Of a DNA stretch of 64,000 nt, positions 43,901-53,441 are shown piece after piece. Source of the DNA: Gemmatimonadota bacterium (GTDB lineage Bacteria; Gemmatimonadota; Gemmatimonadetes; Gemmatimonadales; Gemmatimonadaceae); contig JACQBG010000009.1 of the NCBI GenBank assembly GCA_016194585.1, positions 1 through 64,000 of the forward strand, read 5' to 3'. Both the position numbers and the translations under genes were made by a program. The notes below the pieces were generated by a model, which did no database searches, had not been told where the DNA came from, and saw only the letters and a list, made by a program, of their open reading frames with translations. Each line of letters begins with the position of its first letter. Position 1 is the first letter of the stretch.

Positions 43901-44797
43901 ATGGCGCGGGCACGGCTCGCGGTCACGCTGGGCGACCCCCGCGGCATCGGAGCGGAGGTGGTGGCGAAGGCGCTCGCGACGGAGTCGGTGCGCGCCGCGT
44001 GCGACGCGGTGGTCGTCGGGCCCACGGGGCTAGCCGTCGCGCCCGATGTCGCCATCGGCGCCTGGACCGCCGGCGACGACGAAGCCCACGCCGGCCGGCT
44101 CGCGGGGCTCGCCATCGAGCGCGCCGTCGCGATGGCGATGGCCGGCGAGGTGCAGGGGATCGTCACCGCCCCCATCGACAAGCACGCCCTGCTCGCCGGC
44201 GGGTTCGATTTCCCCGGCCACACCGAGATGCTCGCCGCGCTCACGAAGAGCGACACGGCGATGATGCTCGCCTCCGACCAGTTGCGCGTGGTGCTCGCGA
44301 CCACCCACATCGCGCTGCGCGACGTGCCGGCCGCCGTCACCGCCCAGGCGATCGAGCGCGCGGCGACGATCACTCGCGACGGGCTGCGCCACTGGTTCGG
44401 GATCGCCGAGCCGCGGCTCGCGCTCTGCGCGATGAACCCGCACGCCGGCGACCATGGCCGCTTCGGCGACGAGGACGACCGCGTGCTCGCCCCCGTGGCA
44501 CGCGCGCTCGGCCTCGCCGGCCCGCTCAGCGCCGACACCGTGTTCGTGCGCGCCATGCGCGGCGCCTTCGACGCCGTCATCGCTCCGTACCACGACGTGG
44601 GGATGACCGCCATCAAGGTGGCGAGCTTCGGCAGCGCCGTGAACGTGACACTCGGGCTGCCGTTCCCGCGCACGAGCCCCGATCATGGCACGGCGCTGGA
44701 CATCGCGGGGCAGGGAGTGGCCGACGTGGGGTCGATGGTGGCAGCGATGCTCTGTGCCGCGGCGATGGTGAGAACGACCACGGCGAGTGGGCGGTGA
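43901..44797 (+). CDS. pdxA: 4-hydroxythreonine-4-phosphate dehydrogenase (PdxA)
   Basis: PdxA oxidises 4-phosphohydroxy-L-threonine in the DXP-dependent pyridoxal phosphate pathway. The 298-residue protein starts VTLGDPRGIGAEV and has the substrate loop TAPIDKHALLAGG and FPGHTEML, and the three metal-binding histidines in NPHAGDHG, APYHDVGMTAIK and SPDHGTALDIAG. It is about 30 residues shorter than E. coli PdxA. The surA-pdxA order is conserved in many proteobacteria. Its stop overlaps the first 14-bp repeat unit that separates it from the convergent CorC-like gene. Confidence 0.96.
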   Translation: MARARLAVTLGDPRGIGAEVVAKALATESVRAACDAVVVGPTGLAVAPDVAIGAWTAGDDEAHAGRLAGLAIERAVAMAMAGEVQGIVTAPIDKHALLAGGFDFPGHTEMLAALTKSDTAMMLASDQLRVVLATTHIALRDVPAAVTAQAIERAATITRDGLRHWFGIAEPRLALCAMNPHAGDHGRFGDEDDRVLAPVARALGLAGPLSADTVFVRAMRGAFDAVIAPYHDVGMTAIKVASFGSAVNVTLGLPFPRTSPDHGTALDIAGQGVADVGSMVAAMLCAAAMVRTTTASGR

Positions 44798-44821
44798 ACG
44801 GTCCACGGTGAACGGTCCACC
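44794..44821. repeat. Two tandem 14-bp palindromic repeats between pdxA and the CorC-like gene
   Basis: GTGAACGGTCCACG (44794-44807) and GTGAACGGTCCACC (44808-44821) are back to back and overlap the pdxA stop codon. They fill most of the gap between two convergent genes and can form a hairpin, so a bidirectional terminator role is likely. Confidence 0.7.
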
Positions 44822-44830
44822 GACCACCGC

Positions 44831-46138
44831 TCACTTGGCTTTGTCTTTCTCCACCGCGACCGACTCGATCCGTCGCCCATCCATCGCCCGAACGACGAAA
44901 CTGGCCCCGCCCCCGTTCACCCGGTCGCCCACCGCGGGGAGCCGGCCGAGCAGCCCGAACACGTAGCCGCCGACGGTCGTGTACCCGTGCTCCGGCACGG
45001 CGAGTCCGTACGCCTCGTTGAGCTCGTCGATGTCCATCGCCCCCGGCACGATCAGCTCCCCCGACTTGGCCGTGACGGGCTGCGGCGCGACCCCCTCGTC
45101 GTACTCGTCGAGGATCTCGCCGACGATCTCCTCGAGCAGGTCTTCCATCGTGACGAGCCCGGCCGTGCCGCCGTACTCGTCGAGCACGATCGCGAGGTGC
45201 TCCTTGAGCCGCTTGAAGTCGGCGAGCACGTCCTCGACCTCGCGCGAGCCCGGCACGAAGTGCACGCGTCGCAGGATCGTGCGCAGCGAGAAGGCGTCTC
45301 CCGGCGTGCGGCGATGGAGCACGCGCAGCAGGTCCTTGGCGTGCACCATCCCCACGATGTTGTCGATCGTGTCGTCGTACACGGGATAGCGGGAGAACCC
45401 GGCCTCGTCGACGGTCTCCACGGCCGCGTCGAGCGAGGCGTCGACGTCGAGCGAGACCATCTCGGTGCGCGGCGTCATCACCTCGCGCGCGTTCTTCTCC
45501 GAGAACTCGAACACGGCGTCGATGAGCTCGGCGTCGGAGCTCTCGAGCGCCCCCTGCTCCTCGCTCTGCTCGACGAGCATCCGCAGTTCGTCGGGCGAGT
45601 GCACGGCTTCGTGGCCGACGTCGGTGCGCTGGCCGAGCGCCCGAACGACCAGCGTCGCCGAGGCGTGGAGCACGCTGATGAACGGCTTGGCGAGCCAGGC
45701 GAACGCGAGGAGGGGGGGCGCGAGCCACTTGGCCGCGACCTCGGGTTGTGCCAGCGCGATGGCCCGCGGCGCCAGCTCCCCGAACACCACGTGCAGGTAG
45801 GTGATGGCGAGCAGCGCCACCATGGCGCCGATGCTCACCCGGAGCGATTGTTCGATGGCCATCGGGAGCACGGCCAGCACGCCGTCGAGGGCATGGCCAA
45901 GCGCCGATTCGGCCGCCCAGCCCAGCCCCAGGGAGGCCAGGGTGATCCCCAACTGGCTGGCGGAGAGGACGCGGGCGAGATTACCTGAGGCGGAGAGCGC
46001 GAAATGGGCGATCGGATCGCCGGCGCGCACCATCGCCAGGAGGCGCGTGCGGCGACTCCGCACGAGCGCGAACTCCACCGCCACGAAATAGCCGTTGAGG
46101 ACGAGCAGGACGACGATGAGCGAGATGCGGGCGAGCAC
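44831..46138 (-). CDS. CNNM/CorC family membrane protein (DUF21, CBS pair, CorC domain)
   Basis: A 435-residue inner-membrane protein. The DUF21/CNNM transmembrane domain covers residues 1-190 (four helices, starting MLARISLIVVLLVLNGYFVA, with SASQLGITLASLGLGW). Two CBS domains follow (AREVMTPRTEMVSLD, FSRYPVYDDTIDNIVGMVHA, FKRLKEHLAIVLDEYGGTAG), then a CorC_HlyC domain. The family is linked to magnesium or cobalt efflux and membrane repair. It is divergent from the CDF transporter; the two start regions overlap by 14 bases as annotated. The gene ends next to the 14-bp repeats. Confidence 0.93.
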   Translation of the reverse strand: MLARISLIVVLLVLNGYFVAVEFALVRSRRTRLLAMVRAGDPIAHFALSASGNLARVLSASQLGITLASLGLGWAAESALGHALDGVLAVLPMAIEQSLRVSIGAMVALLAITYLHVVFGELAPRAIALAQPEVAAKWLAPPLLAFAWLAKPFISVLHASATLVVRALGQRTDVGHEAVHSPDELRMLVEQSEEQGALESSDAELIDAVFEFSEKNAREVMTPRTEMVSLDVDASLDAAVETVDEAGFSRYPVYDDTIDNIVGMVHAKDLLRVLHRRTPGDAFSLRTILRRVHFVPGSREVEDVLADFKRLKEHLAIVLDEYGGTAGLVTMEDLLEEIVGEILDEYDEGVAPQPVTAKSGELIVPGAMDIDELNEAYGLAVPEHGYTTVGGYVFGLLGRLPAVGDRVNGGGASFVVRAMDGRRIESVAVEKDKAK

Positions 46139-47123
46139 GGAGCCAAGTTACGCCGATTGTCCGGCGCCACGCCAGCGCGGGCGGGCTGGCCACGGCCACG
46201 ACCACGACCACGGCGAGCACGCGCACGGGCATCATCATCACCATGCAGCCGGTTCGCGCGGCCTCAAGGGCGCGCTCGCCATCACGGCCGTGTTCTTCGT
46301 CATCGAGGTCGTCGGCGGCTTCGCCTCGAACTCGCTCACCCTGCTCGCCGACGCGGGGCACAACCTCACCGACGTCGCCGCGCTCGCCTTCTCGCTCTTC
46401 GTCGCCTGGCTCGCCCAGAAGCCGTCGACCCCCGAGAAGACGTACGGCTACCTCCGCTGGGAGATCCTCGCCGCCTTCCTGAACGGCGCGACGCTCCTGT
46501 TCATCTCCTTCGCCATCATCTACGAGGCCGTCCAGCGGTTCCGGTCGCCGGAGCCCGTGCAGACGGGGCTGATGCTCGTCGTCGCCGCGGCGGGACTGGT
46601 CGCGAACCTCGTCGCCGCGTACCTGCTGCACGCGGGGTCCAAGGACTCGCTCAACGTTCGCGGCGCCTACCTGCACATGATCGCCGACCTGCTCGGCTCG
46701 GTGGCGGCGGTGATCGCCGCGCTGTTCATCCGGTTCAAGGGATGGACGCTCGCCGACCCCATCGCCTCGGTGGTGATGACGCTGCTCATCCTCCGCGGCA
46801 GCTGGTCGCTGGTGAAGGAGAGCGTCGACGTGCTGCTCGAGGCGACGCCGTCGCACATCGACCTCGGCGACGTGCGCGCCAAACTCGAGGCGGTGCCGCA
46901 CGTCGCGTCGGTGCACGACCTGCACGTCTGGACGCTCACCTCCGGCGTCGTCGCGATGAGCGCCCACGCGCTCGTCCCCGACCCGGCGCTGCACCAGGCC
47001 GCGCTCGAGGAGATGAACGCCGTGCTCGGGCGCCTCGACATCCACCACGTCACGATCCAGATCGAGGGGCGGGCGCTCGCCGACTGCGCGCCCGGCACCC
47101 TCGTCCACTCGCACGCGAACTAA
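46125..47123 (+). CDS. Cation diffusion facilitator, zinc-type, with His-rich N-terminus
   Basis: A 332-residue CDF exporter that swaps protons for Zn2+ or similar ions. The N-terminal tail has a His/Asp run (GHGHDHDHGEHAHGHHHHH) likely to buffer metal. Six membrane segments follow, with the metal site DAGHNLTD in TM2 and HMIADLLGS in TM5 (HxxxD in both, typical of zinc/cadmium CDFs), then a cytoplasmic dimerisation domain (VPHVASVHDLHVWTLTSGVV). No start codon exists after the CorC-like start, so translation must begin inside the overlap; ATG 46125 is one of several in-frame choices (46095, 46116). pilT follows after 12 bases. Confidence 0.93.
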   Translation: MRASTEPSYADCPAPRQRGRAGHGHDHDHGEHAHGHHHHHAAGSRGLKGALAITAVFFVIEVVGGFASNSLTLLADAGHNLTDVAALAFSLFVAWLAQKPSTPEKTYGYLRWEILAAFLNGATLLFISFAIIYEAVQRFRSPEPVQTGLMLVVAAAGLVANLVAAYLLHAGSKDSLNVRGAYLHMIADLLGSVAAVIAALFIRFKGWTLADPIASVVMTLLILRGSWSLVKESVDVLLEATPSHIDLGDVRAKLEAVPHVASVHDLHVWTLTSGVVAMSAHALVPDPALHQAALEEMNAVLGRLDIHHVTIQIEGRALADCAPGTLVHSHAN

Positions 47124-47135
47124 CGGACCGCCCCC

Positions 47136-48746
47136 ATGGCACAACTGGACCGCCTGCTCAGCGTGATGATCAGCAACCGCGCCGACGAACTCGTGCTCCG
47201 CGAGGACGACGCCGCGAACCTCAAGGTCGACGGCCAGTCGCGCCCCGTGACGAAGGCCCTCGCCGGCCCGCAGGTGGTGGCGCTCCTCCGCGAGATCGCG
47301 AACCCGGCCGTCGCCCAGCAGCTCGACGCGAAGGCCCCCGTCAAGTTCCGCTACGAGTGCCCCGACGGCGTCTTCTCGGTGCGCGCGATGATCGCGGGCG
47401 ACAAGTGGAACGTTTCCATCGTCGTCGACGACAAGGGGGAGTTCCAGCGCCGCACGGGGATGTTCACGCCGATGAACCTCCCGCCGGAGGAGGCGGTGAC
47501 GCGGCCCGTGGCGCGCAAGAGCGTGAAGATGGCGGCGGCCAACCCCGAGGAGGCGCGCAGCGCCATGGAGCGGCTGCTGCGCACGCTCGTCGCCGAGGGT
47601 GCGTCCGACCTGCACTTGCGCGTGAGCGAGCCCCCGATCCTGCGCAAGCACGGCGAGATGCACCGCATCGAAGCCGAGGGCAAGCTCGCGAACGACGAAC
47701 TCGAGCGGCTGCTCTTCGCCATCATGCCGGAGCGCAACCTCAAGGAGTACGGCGAGCACGCCGACACCGACTTCGCCTACGAGATCGCCGGCGTCGCGCG
47801 GTTCCGCGCCAACGTGCTCAAGGACCGCAAGGGGATCGCGGCGGTGTTCCGCGTGATCCCGAGCACCATCGTCACCGCCGACCAGCTCGGCGTGACGCAG
47901 GAGGTGCAGAACCTCTGCTACCTCACGAAGGGACTCGTGCTCGTCACCGGGCCCACCGGCTCGGGCAAGTCGACCACGCTGTGCGCCCTCGTCGACCTCG
48001 TGAACCGGTCGCGTTCCGACCACGTCATCACGATCGAGGACCCGATCGAGTTCGTGCACGAGAACAAGAACTGCATCATCACGCAGCGGCAGGTGGGGGT
48101 GCACACCGACTCGTTCAAGAGCGCGCTCCGCGCCGCGCTGCGCGAGGACCCCGACATCATCCTCGTCGGCGAGTTGCGCGACCTCGAGACGGTGGCGATC
48201 GCCATCGAAACGGCCGAGACGGGGCATCTTGTCTTCGGGACGTTGCATACGACCACGGCGGCAAGCACGATCGACCGCCTCATCGACCAGTTCCCGGCCG
48301 ACCGGCAGGAACAGGTGCGCACGATGCTCTCCGAGTCGCTCAAGGGGGTCGTCAGCCAGGTGCTGTGCAAGAAGATCGGCGGCGGCCGCGTCGCGGCGCG
48401 CGAGATCCTCCTCGTCACGCCGGCCGTGTCGAACCTCATCCGCGAGGGGAAGACGTTCCAGATCCCCAGCATCATGCAGACGTCCAAGCGCATCGGCATG
48501 ATCACGATGAACGACACGCTGCTCGACCTCGTGGAGCAGCGGCTCGTCGAGCCCAAGGAGGCCTACATGAAGTCGGTCGACAAGGGTTCGTTCGTGGCGA
48601 TGCTGAAGGCGAAGGGGCACGACGTCAGCTTCCAGGAGACCGACCCGCTCAAGGATCCAGCCGGCGGCACGCCCGCGGCCGGCACGACGAAACCCGGCGG
48701 CACGACGCCGGTGGGCGGGGCGAAGCCGGGCGGCGCGCGCCGCTGA
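47136..48746 (+). CDS. pilT: PilT/VirB11-family type IV pilus retraction ATPase with extra N-terminal domain
   Basis: A 536-residue hexameric ATPase. The core from about residue 140 is Pil[15 protein letters not shown], Walker [10 protein letters not shown] (about 272-280), Asp box [10 protein letters not shown], Walker [11 protein letters not shown], His box [15 protein letters not shown]. Typical PilT is about 350 residues. Residues 1-130 add a second, smaller domain ([18 protein letters not shown]) that itself resembles a PilT N-terminal (N1D) fold, and the C-terminus has a Gly/Pro/Thr tail. No other pilus genes are nearby. The exact subfamily (PilT or PilU) is not certain. Confidence 0.9.
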   Translation: MAQLDRLLSVMISNRADELVLREDDAANLKVDGQSRPVTKALAGPQVVALLREIANPAVAQQLDAKAPVKFRYECPDGVFSVRAMIAGDKWNVSIVVDDKGEFQRRTGMFTPMNLPPEEAVTRPVARKSVKMAAANPEEARSAMERLLRTLVAEGASDLHLRVSEPPILRKHGEMHRIEAEGKLANDELERLLFAIMPERNLKEYGEHADTDFAYEIAGVARFRANVLKDRKGIAAVFRVIPSTIVTADQLGVTQEVQNLCYLTKGLVLVTGPTGSGKSTTLCALVDLVNRSRSDHVITIEDPIEFVHENKNCIITQRQVGVHTDSFKSALRAALREDPDIILVGELRDLETVAIAIETAETGHLVFGTLHTTTAASTIDRLIDQFPADRQEQVRTMLSESLKGVVSQVLCKKIGGGRVAAREILLVTPAVSNLIREGKTFQIPSIMQTSKRIGMITMNDTLLDLVEQRLVEPKEAYMKSVDKGSFVAMLKAKGHDVSFQETDPLKDPAGGTPAAGTTKPGGTTPVGGAKPGGARR

Positions 48747-48756
48747 CGCCCAGACC

Positions 48757-48777
48757 GCGCGCCAGCGCTCGGCGCGC
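48757..48777. terminator. Hairpin between convergent pilT and membrane protein gene
   Basis: GCGCGCC (48757-48763) pairs with GGCGCGC (48771-48777) around a seven-base loop in the 34-base gap between two convergent genes. There is no U-tract on either strand. Confidence 0.4.
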
Positions 48778-48780
48778 CCG

Positions 48781-49626
48781 CTAGCCCTCGCCGCGCTCGG
48801 CGCGGAGCTCCGCGGCCACCTGCGGGTAGTGCAGCGCGGTGCACTCGGGGCACACGCCGTGCGAGAAGTCGGCGTCGCTGTGGTCGCGCACGTACTGCTC
48901 GAGCTGCTGCCAGTCGCCGACCTCCGTGCGGATCTTGCGGCAGTGCGAGCAGATCGGCACGACGCCGCGCAGCACCCGGAGCTCGGAGAGCGTCCGTTCG
49001 AGGGCGCTCCGTGCGTCCTGCTCGGCCCGCCAGAGCCGCGCCTCGCTCGCATAGAGCCGGTCGCGCCGCCGAGCGACGACGACCCCCATGACGTTCGCGA
49101 GGACGAGGATCATCGGCACGAGCACGCGGTCGGCGGCGCTCACGTGCGACGGGCGCAGGGCGAGGATCGCCGACGTGGTGATGCTGAGCGTCACCGCCGG
49201 GATGAGCTGGAGGATCATCCGGTTGGGGAACACGACGTACATCCCGACGACGGCGAGCATCGCGAAGCGCACGATCGCCTGGCTGTCGGGAGGGCGGATC
49301 CACTGGAGGAACAGCACCGAGACGACCGTGCAGAGCGCGAGGACGAACACCTCGCGTTCGAACGCCGGCCGCGACGGCGCGCGGCGGAAGCGCCGGATGA
49401 AGAGGAGCAGCCCGAGCACGAAGGCGATGCGGACCAGCACGAACGGCTCGAGCGCCGACGGTGAGCGGGTCATCATCGCGTCGGTGCCGAGGGTGAGCAC
49501 CGTCGGCACGAGGTTCACGAGGAGCATCGTGCGGACGAGCCGGCGGTCGCTCTCGAGGCGGAGGGCGTCGAGCGAGGCGACGGTGTCGACGGCGGGCGCG
49601 CCGGTCGGGACGGGGGCGGACGTCAC
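48781..49626 (-). CDS. Six-helix membrane protein with C-terminal Cys-rich output motif
   Basis: A 281-residue protein. About six membrane segments cover residues 30-185 ([58 protein letters not shown]), a short coiled coil follows, and the end carries [20 protein letters not shown] with [19 protein letters not shown]. This CxxC/SHGxCPxC tail is often seen at the ends of bacterial sensory proteins with PAS or receiver domains and probably binds zinc. No kinase or cyclase domain is present. Start GTG 49626 is preferred. Function unknown; it may be a membrane sensor. Confidence 0.75.
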   Translation of the reverse strand: MTSAPVPTGAPAVDTVASLDALRLESDRRLVRTMLLVNLVPTVLTLGTDAMMTRSPSALEPFVLVRIAFVLGLLLFIRRFRRAPSRPAFEREVFVLALCTVVSVLFLQWIRPPDSQAIVRFAMLAVVGMYVVFPNRMILQLIPAVTLSITTSAILALRPSHVSAADRVLVPMILVLANVMGVVVARRRDRLYASEARLWRAEQDARSALERTLSELRVLRGVVPICSHCRKIRTEVGDWQQLEQYVRDHSDADFSHGVCPECTALHYPQVAAELRAERGEG

Positions 49627-49707
49627 GGTGCAGAAATACCGCCTCACCCGCCCCCGGCGCAATCGGCCGGTACCCCCCGCCGGCCGCTTTTCGGGCCGCA
49701 ATTGGGT

Positions 49708-49713
49708 TATCTT
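49708..49713 (+). promoter_or_regulatory. -10-like hexamer for typA
   Basis: TATCTT ends eight bases before the ATG at 49722, within TTATCTTTCGATGCTATG, very like the maeB start region. No ribosome binding site is visible. Confidence 0.45.
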
Positions 49714-49721
49714 TCGATGCT

Positions 49722-51557
<1,836 letters not shown>

Positions 51558-51639
51558 CTTGCAGGCGGCGGGGAACACAGTCCGCGACGGCCGGTCGCGG
51601 ACCGCGCATCAGGTGCACCATCTCACGGAGAACGGGACC

Positions 51640-52032
51640 ATGTCGGGCAGTATGGCGTCGACGGCGACGGAAGACTTCGAGGTCTTCGCGTTCGAAGCCG
51701 GCGATCCCTTCGAAGGATTCGCGTCGACGGAGCGCGCCTGGCGGATGGCGCGGGTCGACGACGACAAGGACCCGGAAGACGAGCCGCTCGACGACGACCT
51801 CGATGACGACGAGGACGACGACGAGTTCGGCGACGACGACCTCGACGAGGACGACGACCTCGGCGACGACGCGGACGACGCGGATGAGGACGACCTCGAC
51901 GAGGACGAAGCCGACCTCGACGACGACGAGTTCGAGGACCTGGACGACGAGCTGATCGACCTCGATGACGAATACGACGCCACGGACGACGAGGACCGCC
52001 CGCACCCCGGGCACGAGCGCTTCACGGAATAG
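51640..52032 (+). CDS. Asp/Glu-rich low-complexity protein
   Basis: A 130-residue very acidic protein. Residues 1-40 are of ordinary composition (EDFEVFAFEAGDPFEGFAST, then ERAWRMARV); the remainder is almost wholly Asp, Glu, Leu and Phe in a loose DDDxLDDD pattern, encoded by GAC/GAG repeats. It is likely disordered and could bind cations, basic proteins or ribosomes, but nothing proves a role. The ATG at 51640 has a GGAG nine bases upstream. Its last 68 bases are also read in another frame as the start of the lipoprotein gene. Codon periodicity is strong, and I think the gene is real. Confidence 0.6.
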   Translation: MSGSMASTATEDFEVFAFEAGDPFEGFASTERAWRMARVDDDKDPEDEPLDDDLDDDEDDDEFGDDDLDEDDDLGDDADDADEDDLDEDEADLDDDEFEDLDDELIDLDDEYDATDDEDRPHPGHERFTE

Positions 52033-52591
52033 CCGGGCGGCGCGCGCGGCGTGGCTCGCCGCGTTCCTCGCGCTCGGCTGTTCGAAGGTGGGGGGCATCG
52101 ACGCGACCTCGGCCACGGTGAGCAACGACGACGCCGTGTCGACGCTCAGTTACCTGTGGAACGGCACGCGCGAGGCGATCAGCGGGGCGAAGGAGAGCCC
52201 GAACGCGACGTTCACGATCCCGCTCAAGCTGAGCGGCGCCTGCTCCGGCGGCGGCACGCGCAACTACACCGGCACGCTCACCGGCACGGCGTCGAACGGC
52301 TCCGGCTCGGCGACGGTGAACATGACGGCGGCGCTGGCCAATTGCGGGTACGACCAGACGAGCAAGATCACGACGATCACGGCCGCGTCGGCGACGATCA
52401 CGGGGACGATCGCGATCACGAACGACGCGTTCGGCGCGACGACGCTGACGCTGACGGCGCCGGTGGTGACGGTGAACGGGGTGGACTGCACTGGGGGGAT
52501 CACCATGCAGTTGACGGCGTCGAGTCCGTTGGCGCAGCCCGTGGCGACGGGGACGATGTGCGGGCGGACGGGGGCAATACCGGTTCCGTAA
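51965..52591 (+). CDS. Putative lipoprotein overlapping the Asp-rich gene
   Basis: A 208-residue protein with a lipoprotein signal: hydrophobic stretch AAWLAAFLALGC with Cys 39, preceded by a long Thr/Arg-rich n-region. The mature part is Thr/Ser/Ala-rich with even beta-strand spacing (SATVNMTAALANCGYDQTSK, TLTAPVVTVNG) and four cysteines that could form disulfides. No family is recognised. The only ATG upstream of the signal is at 51965, inside the Asp-rich gene in another frame; the long unusual n-region is what the GAC-repeat DNA encodes in this frame. The G-rich tandem repeat begins two bases after its stop. Confidence 0.65.
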   Translation: MTNTTPRTTRTARTPGTSASRNSRAARAAWLAAFLALGCSKVGGIDATSATVSNDDAVSTLSYLWNGTREAISGAKESPNATFTIPLKLSGACSGGGTRNYTGTLTGTASNGSGSATVNMTAALANCGYDQTSKITTITAASATITGTIAITNDAFGATTLTLTAPVVTVNGVDCTGGITMQLTASSPLAQPVATGTMCGRTGAIPVP

Positions 52592-52593
52592 GA

Positions 52594-52662
52594 GGGGGAG
52601 GGGGAGGGAAAGGGGGAGGGGGAGGGAAAGGGGGAGGGGGAGGGAAAGGGGGAGGGGGAGGG
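52594..52662. repeat. Four tandem 18-bp G-rich repeats
   Basis: The unit GGGGGAGGGGGAGGGAAA is repeated almost perfectly four times (the last copy lacks AAA), starting two bases after the lipoprotein stop. It is the same motif as in the 15.4 kb and 23.7 kb tracts. The regular G runs could form several quadruplexes on the coding strand and may act as a terminator or polymerase block. The next 58 bases, up to tRNA-Ile, hold no gene; a promoter for the tRNA is expected there but not obvious. Confidence 0.85.
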
Positions 52663-52720
52663 CGCCGGTCGATCGGTTTGATTGACTGAGGGTCGTCGGG
52701 TGGTTTTATTTAGAGGCTCG

Positions 52721-52794
<74 letters not shown>

Positions 52795-52822
52795 CTTGCT
52801 GGTAAACCCTGGTAAACCATTG

Positions 52823-52851
52823 CCCCGTTGGCGCTTCACGCGCTGGCGGGG
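52823..52851 (+). terminator. Hairpin downstream of tRNA-Ile
   Basis: CCCCGTTGGCGC (52823-52834) pairs with GCGCTGGCGGGG (52840-52851) with three G-T wobbles, loop TTCAC, followed by a weak T-containing stretch (CCATGTGTTTG). It is placed 28 bases after the tRNA. Just before it, the 10-mer CTGGTAAACC occurs twice in tandem (52799-52818). Confidence 0.55.
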
Positions 52852-52920
52852 CCATGTGTTTGCTAGGCGACGCGGCCCGTGGTGTCAATTCGTGCGTCGA
52901 TCGAGTCGGACACCTCGCGC

Positions 52921-53181
52921 CTACCGCCGGTAGACCTCACGGCGGTTGCCGACGCGCACGACGGTCACGATCAGTTCCGCATCGACGATCTCATACAGAA
53001 TACGGTAGTCGCCCTGACGGATCCGGTACTTGTCGTCGCCGCTCAGTTTCTCGGCCCCCGCGGGACGCGGGTTCTCGGCGAGCGCTGCGATCCGCGTGAC
53101 GATGCGCTGACGATCCTTGGTCGGCACGCGCTCCACTTCCTTCGCGGCCGACTTCGTCAGCAGGATGCTATAGCTTGCCAC
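52921..53181 (-). CDS. RelE/ParE-family toxin
   Basis: An 86-residue RelE-fold protein: SYSILLTKSAAKEVERVPTK at the N-terminus, NPRPAGAEKLSGDDKYRIRQ with GDYRILYEIVD, and a C-terminal Arg-rich strand VVRVGNRREVYRR. RelE toxins cut mRNA in the ribosomal A site; ParE members instead poison gyrase. The retained basic residues (K, R and the final Tyr-Arg-Arg) are compatible with RelE activity. The GTG start overlaps the antitoxin gene by 14 bases, so the toxin is made second and coupled to it. Confidence 0.92.
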   Translation of the reverse strand: MASYSILLTKSAAKEVERVPTKDRQRIVTRIAALAENPRPAGAEKLSGDDKYRIRQGDYRILYEIVDAELIVTVVRVGNRREVYRR

Positions 53182-53398
53182 GCTTCTTCAGATCGCGGAC
53201 GACCGCCTCGAAGCTCACCCGAGGTTCCTTCGCGCGCTCACGGAAGGCTGTCAGGTCATCCGCGTCCTCGGCGAGGCTGCGCCGTACGGCGGCGTTCACG
53301 AGTTCGGACACGCTGGAGTCCGTCTCCGCGGACTTGAGGCGCAAGGCACGGTGTATCGGCGCGTCGAAATAGACGGTCGCTCGTTTGGTCGGTGGCAT
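53168..53398 (-). CDS. Ribbon-helix-helix antitoxin
   Basis: A 76-residue protein with an N-terminal ribbon-helix-helix DNA-binding unit (KRATVYFDAPIHRALRLKSA, then TDSSVSELVNAAV) and a C-terminal tail (TAFRERAKEPRVSFEAVVRD) that should wrap the RelE-like toxin. As first gene of the pair it should repress its own promoter; ATGACG half-sites lie 18-43 bases upstream of its ATG. The antitoxin-first order with an overlap is typical of type II systems. Confidence 0.92.
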   Translation of the reverse strand: MPPTKRATVYFDAPIHRALRLKSAETDSSVSELVNAAVRRSLAEDADDLTAFRERAKEPRVSFEAVVRDLKKRGKL

Positions 53399-53410
53399 GA
53401 GTGAAGGATG

Positions 53411-53441
53411 AAGATATGACGCTATGACGTCAAGTCGTCAT
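53411..53441 (-). promoter_or_regulatory. Promoter/operator region of the toxin-antitoxin pair
   Basis: ATGACG occurs directly repeated at 53416-53421 and 53424-53429, and inverted (CGTCAT) at 53436-53441. On the minus strand a TATCTT box (53411-53416) lies 12 bases before the antitoxin ATG, overlapping the first half-site. This arrangement suits binding of a ribbon-helix-helix dimer to shut off the promoter. Confidence 0.5.

Noticed and set aside
46095-46124. CDF transporter start at ATG 46095
   Set aside because: It would extend the overlap with the divergent CorC-like gene to 44 bases; the shorter start at 46125 was preferred, though neither can be proved.
52594-52689. Frame translating the G-rich repeat as Gly-Lys repeats after the lipoprotein region
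   Set aside because: It arises from the repeat in another frame of the upstream gene; the lipoprotein frame ends at 52591 and no signal supports translation beyond it.
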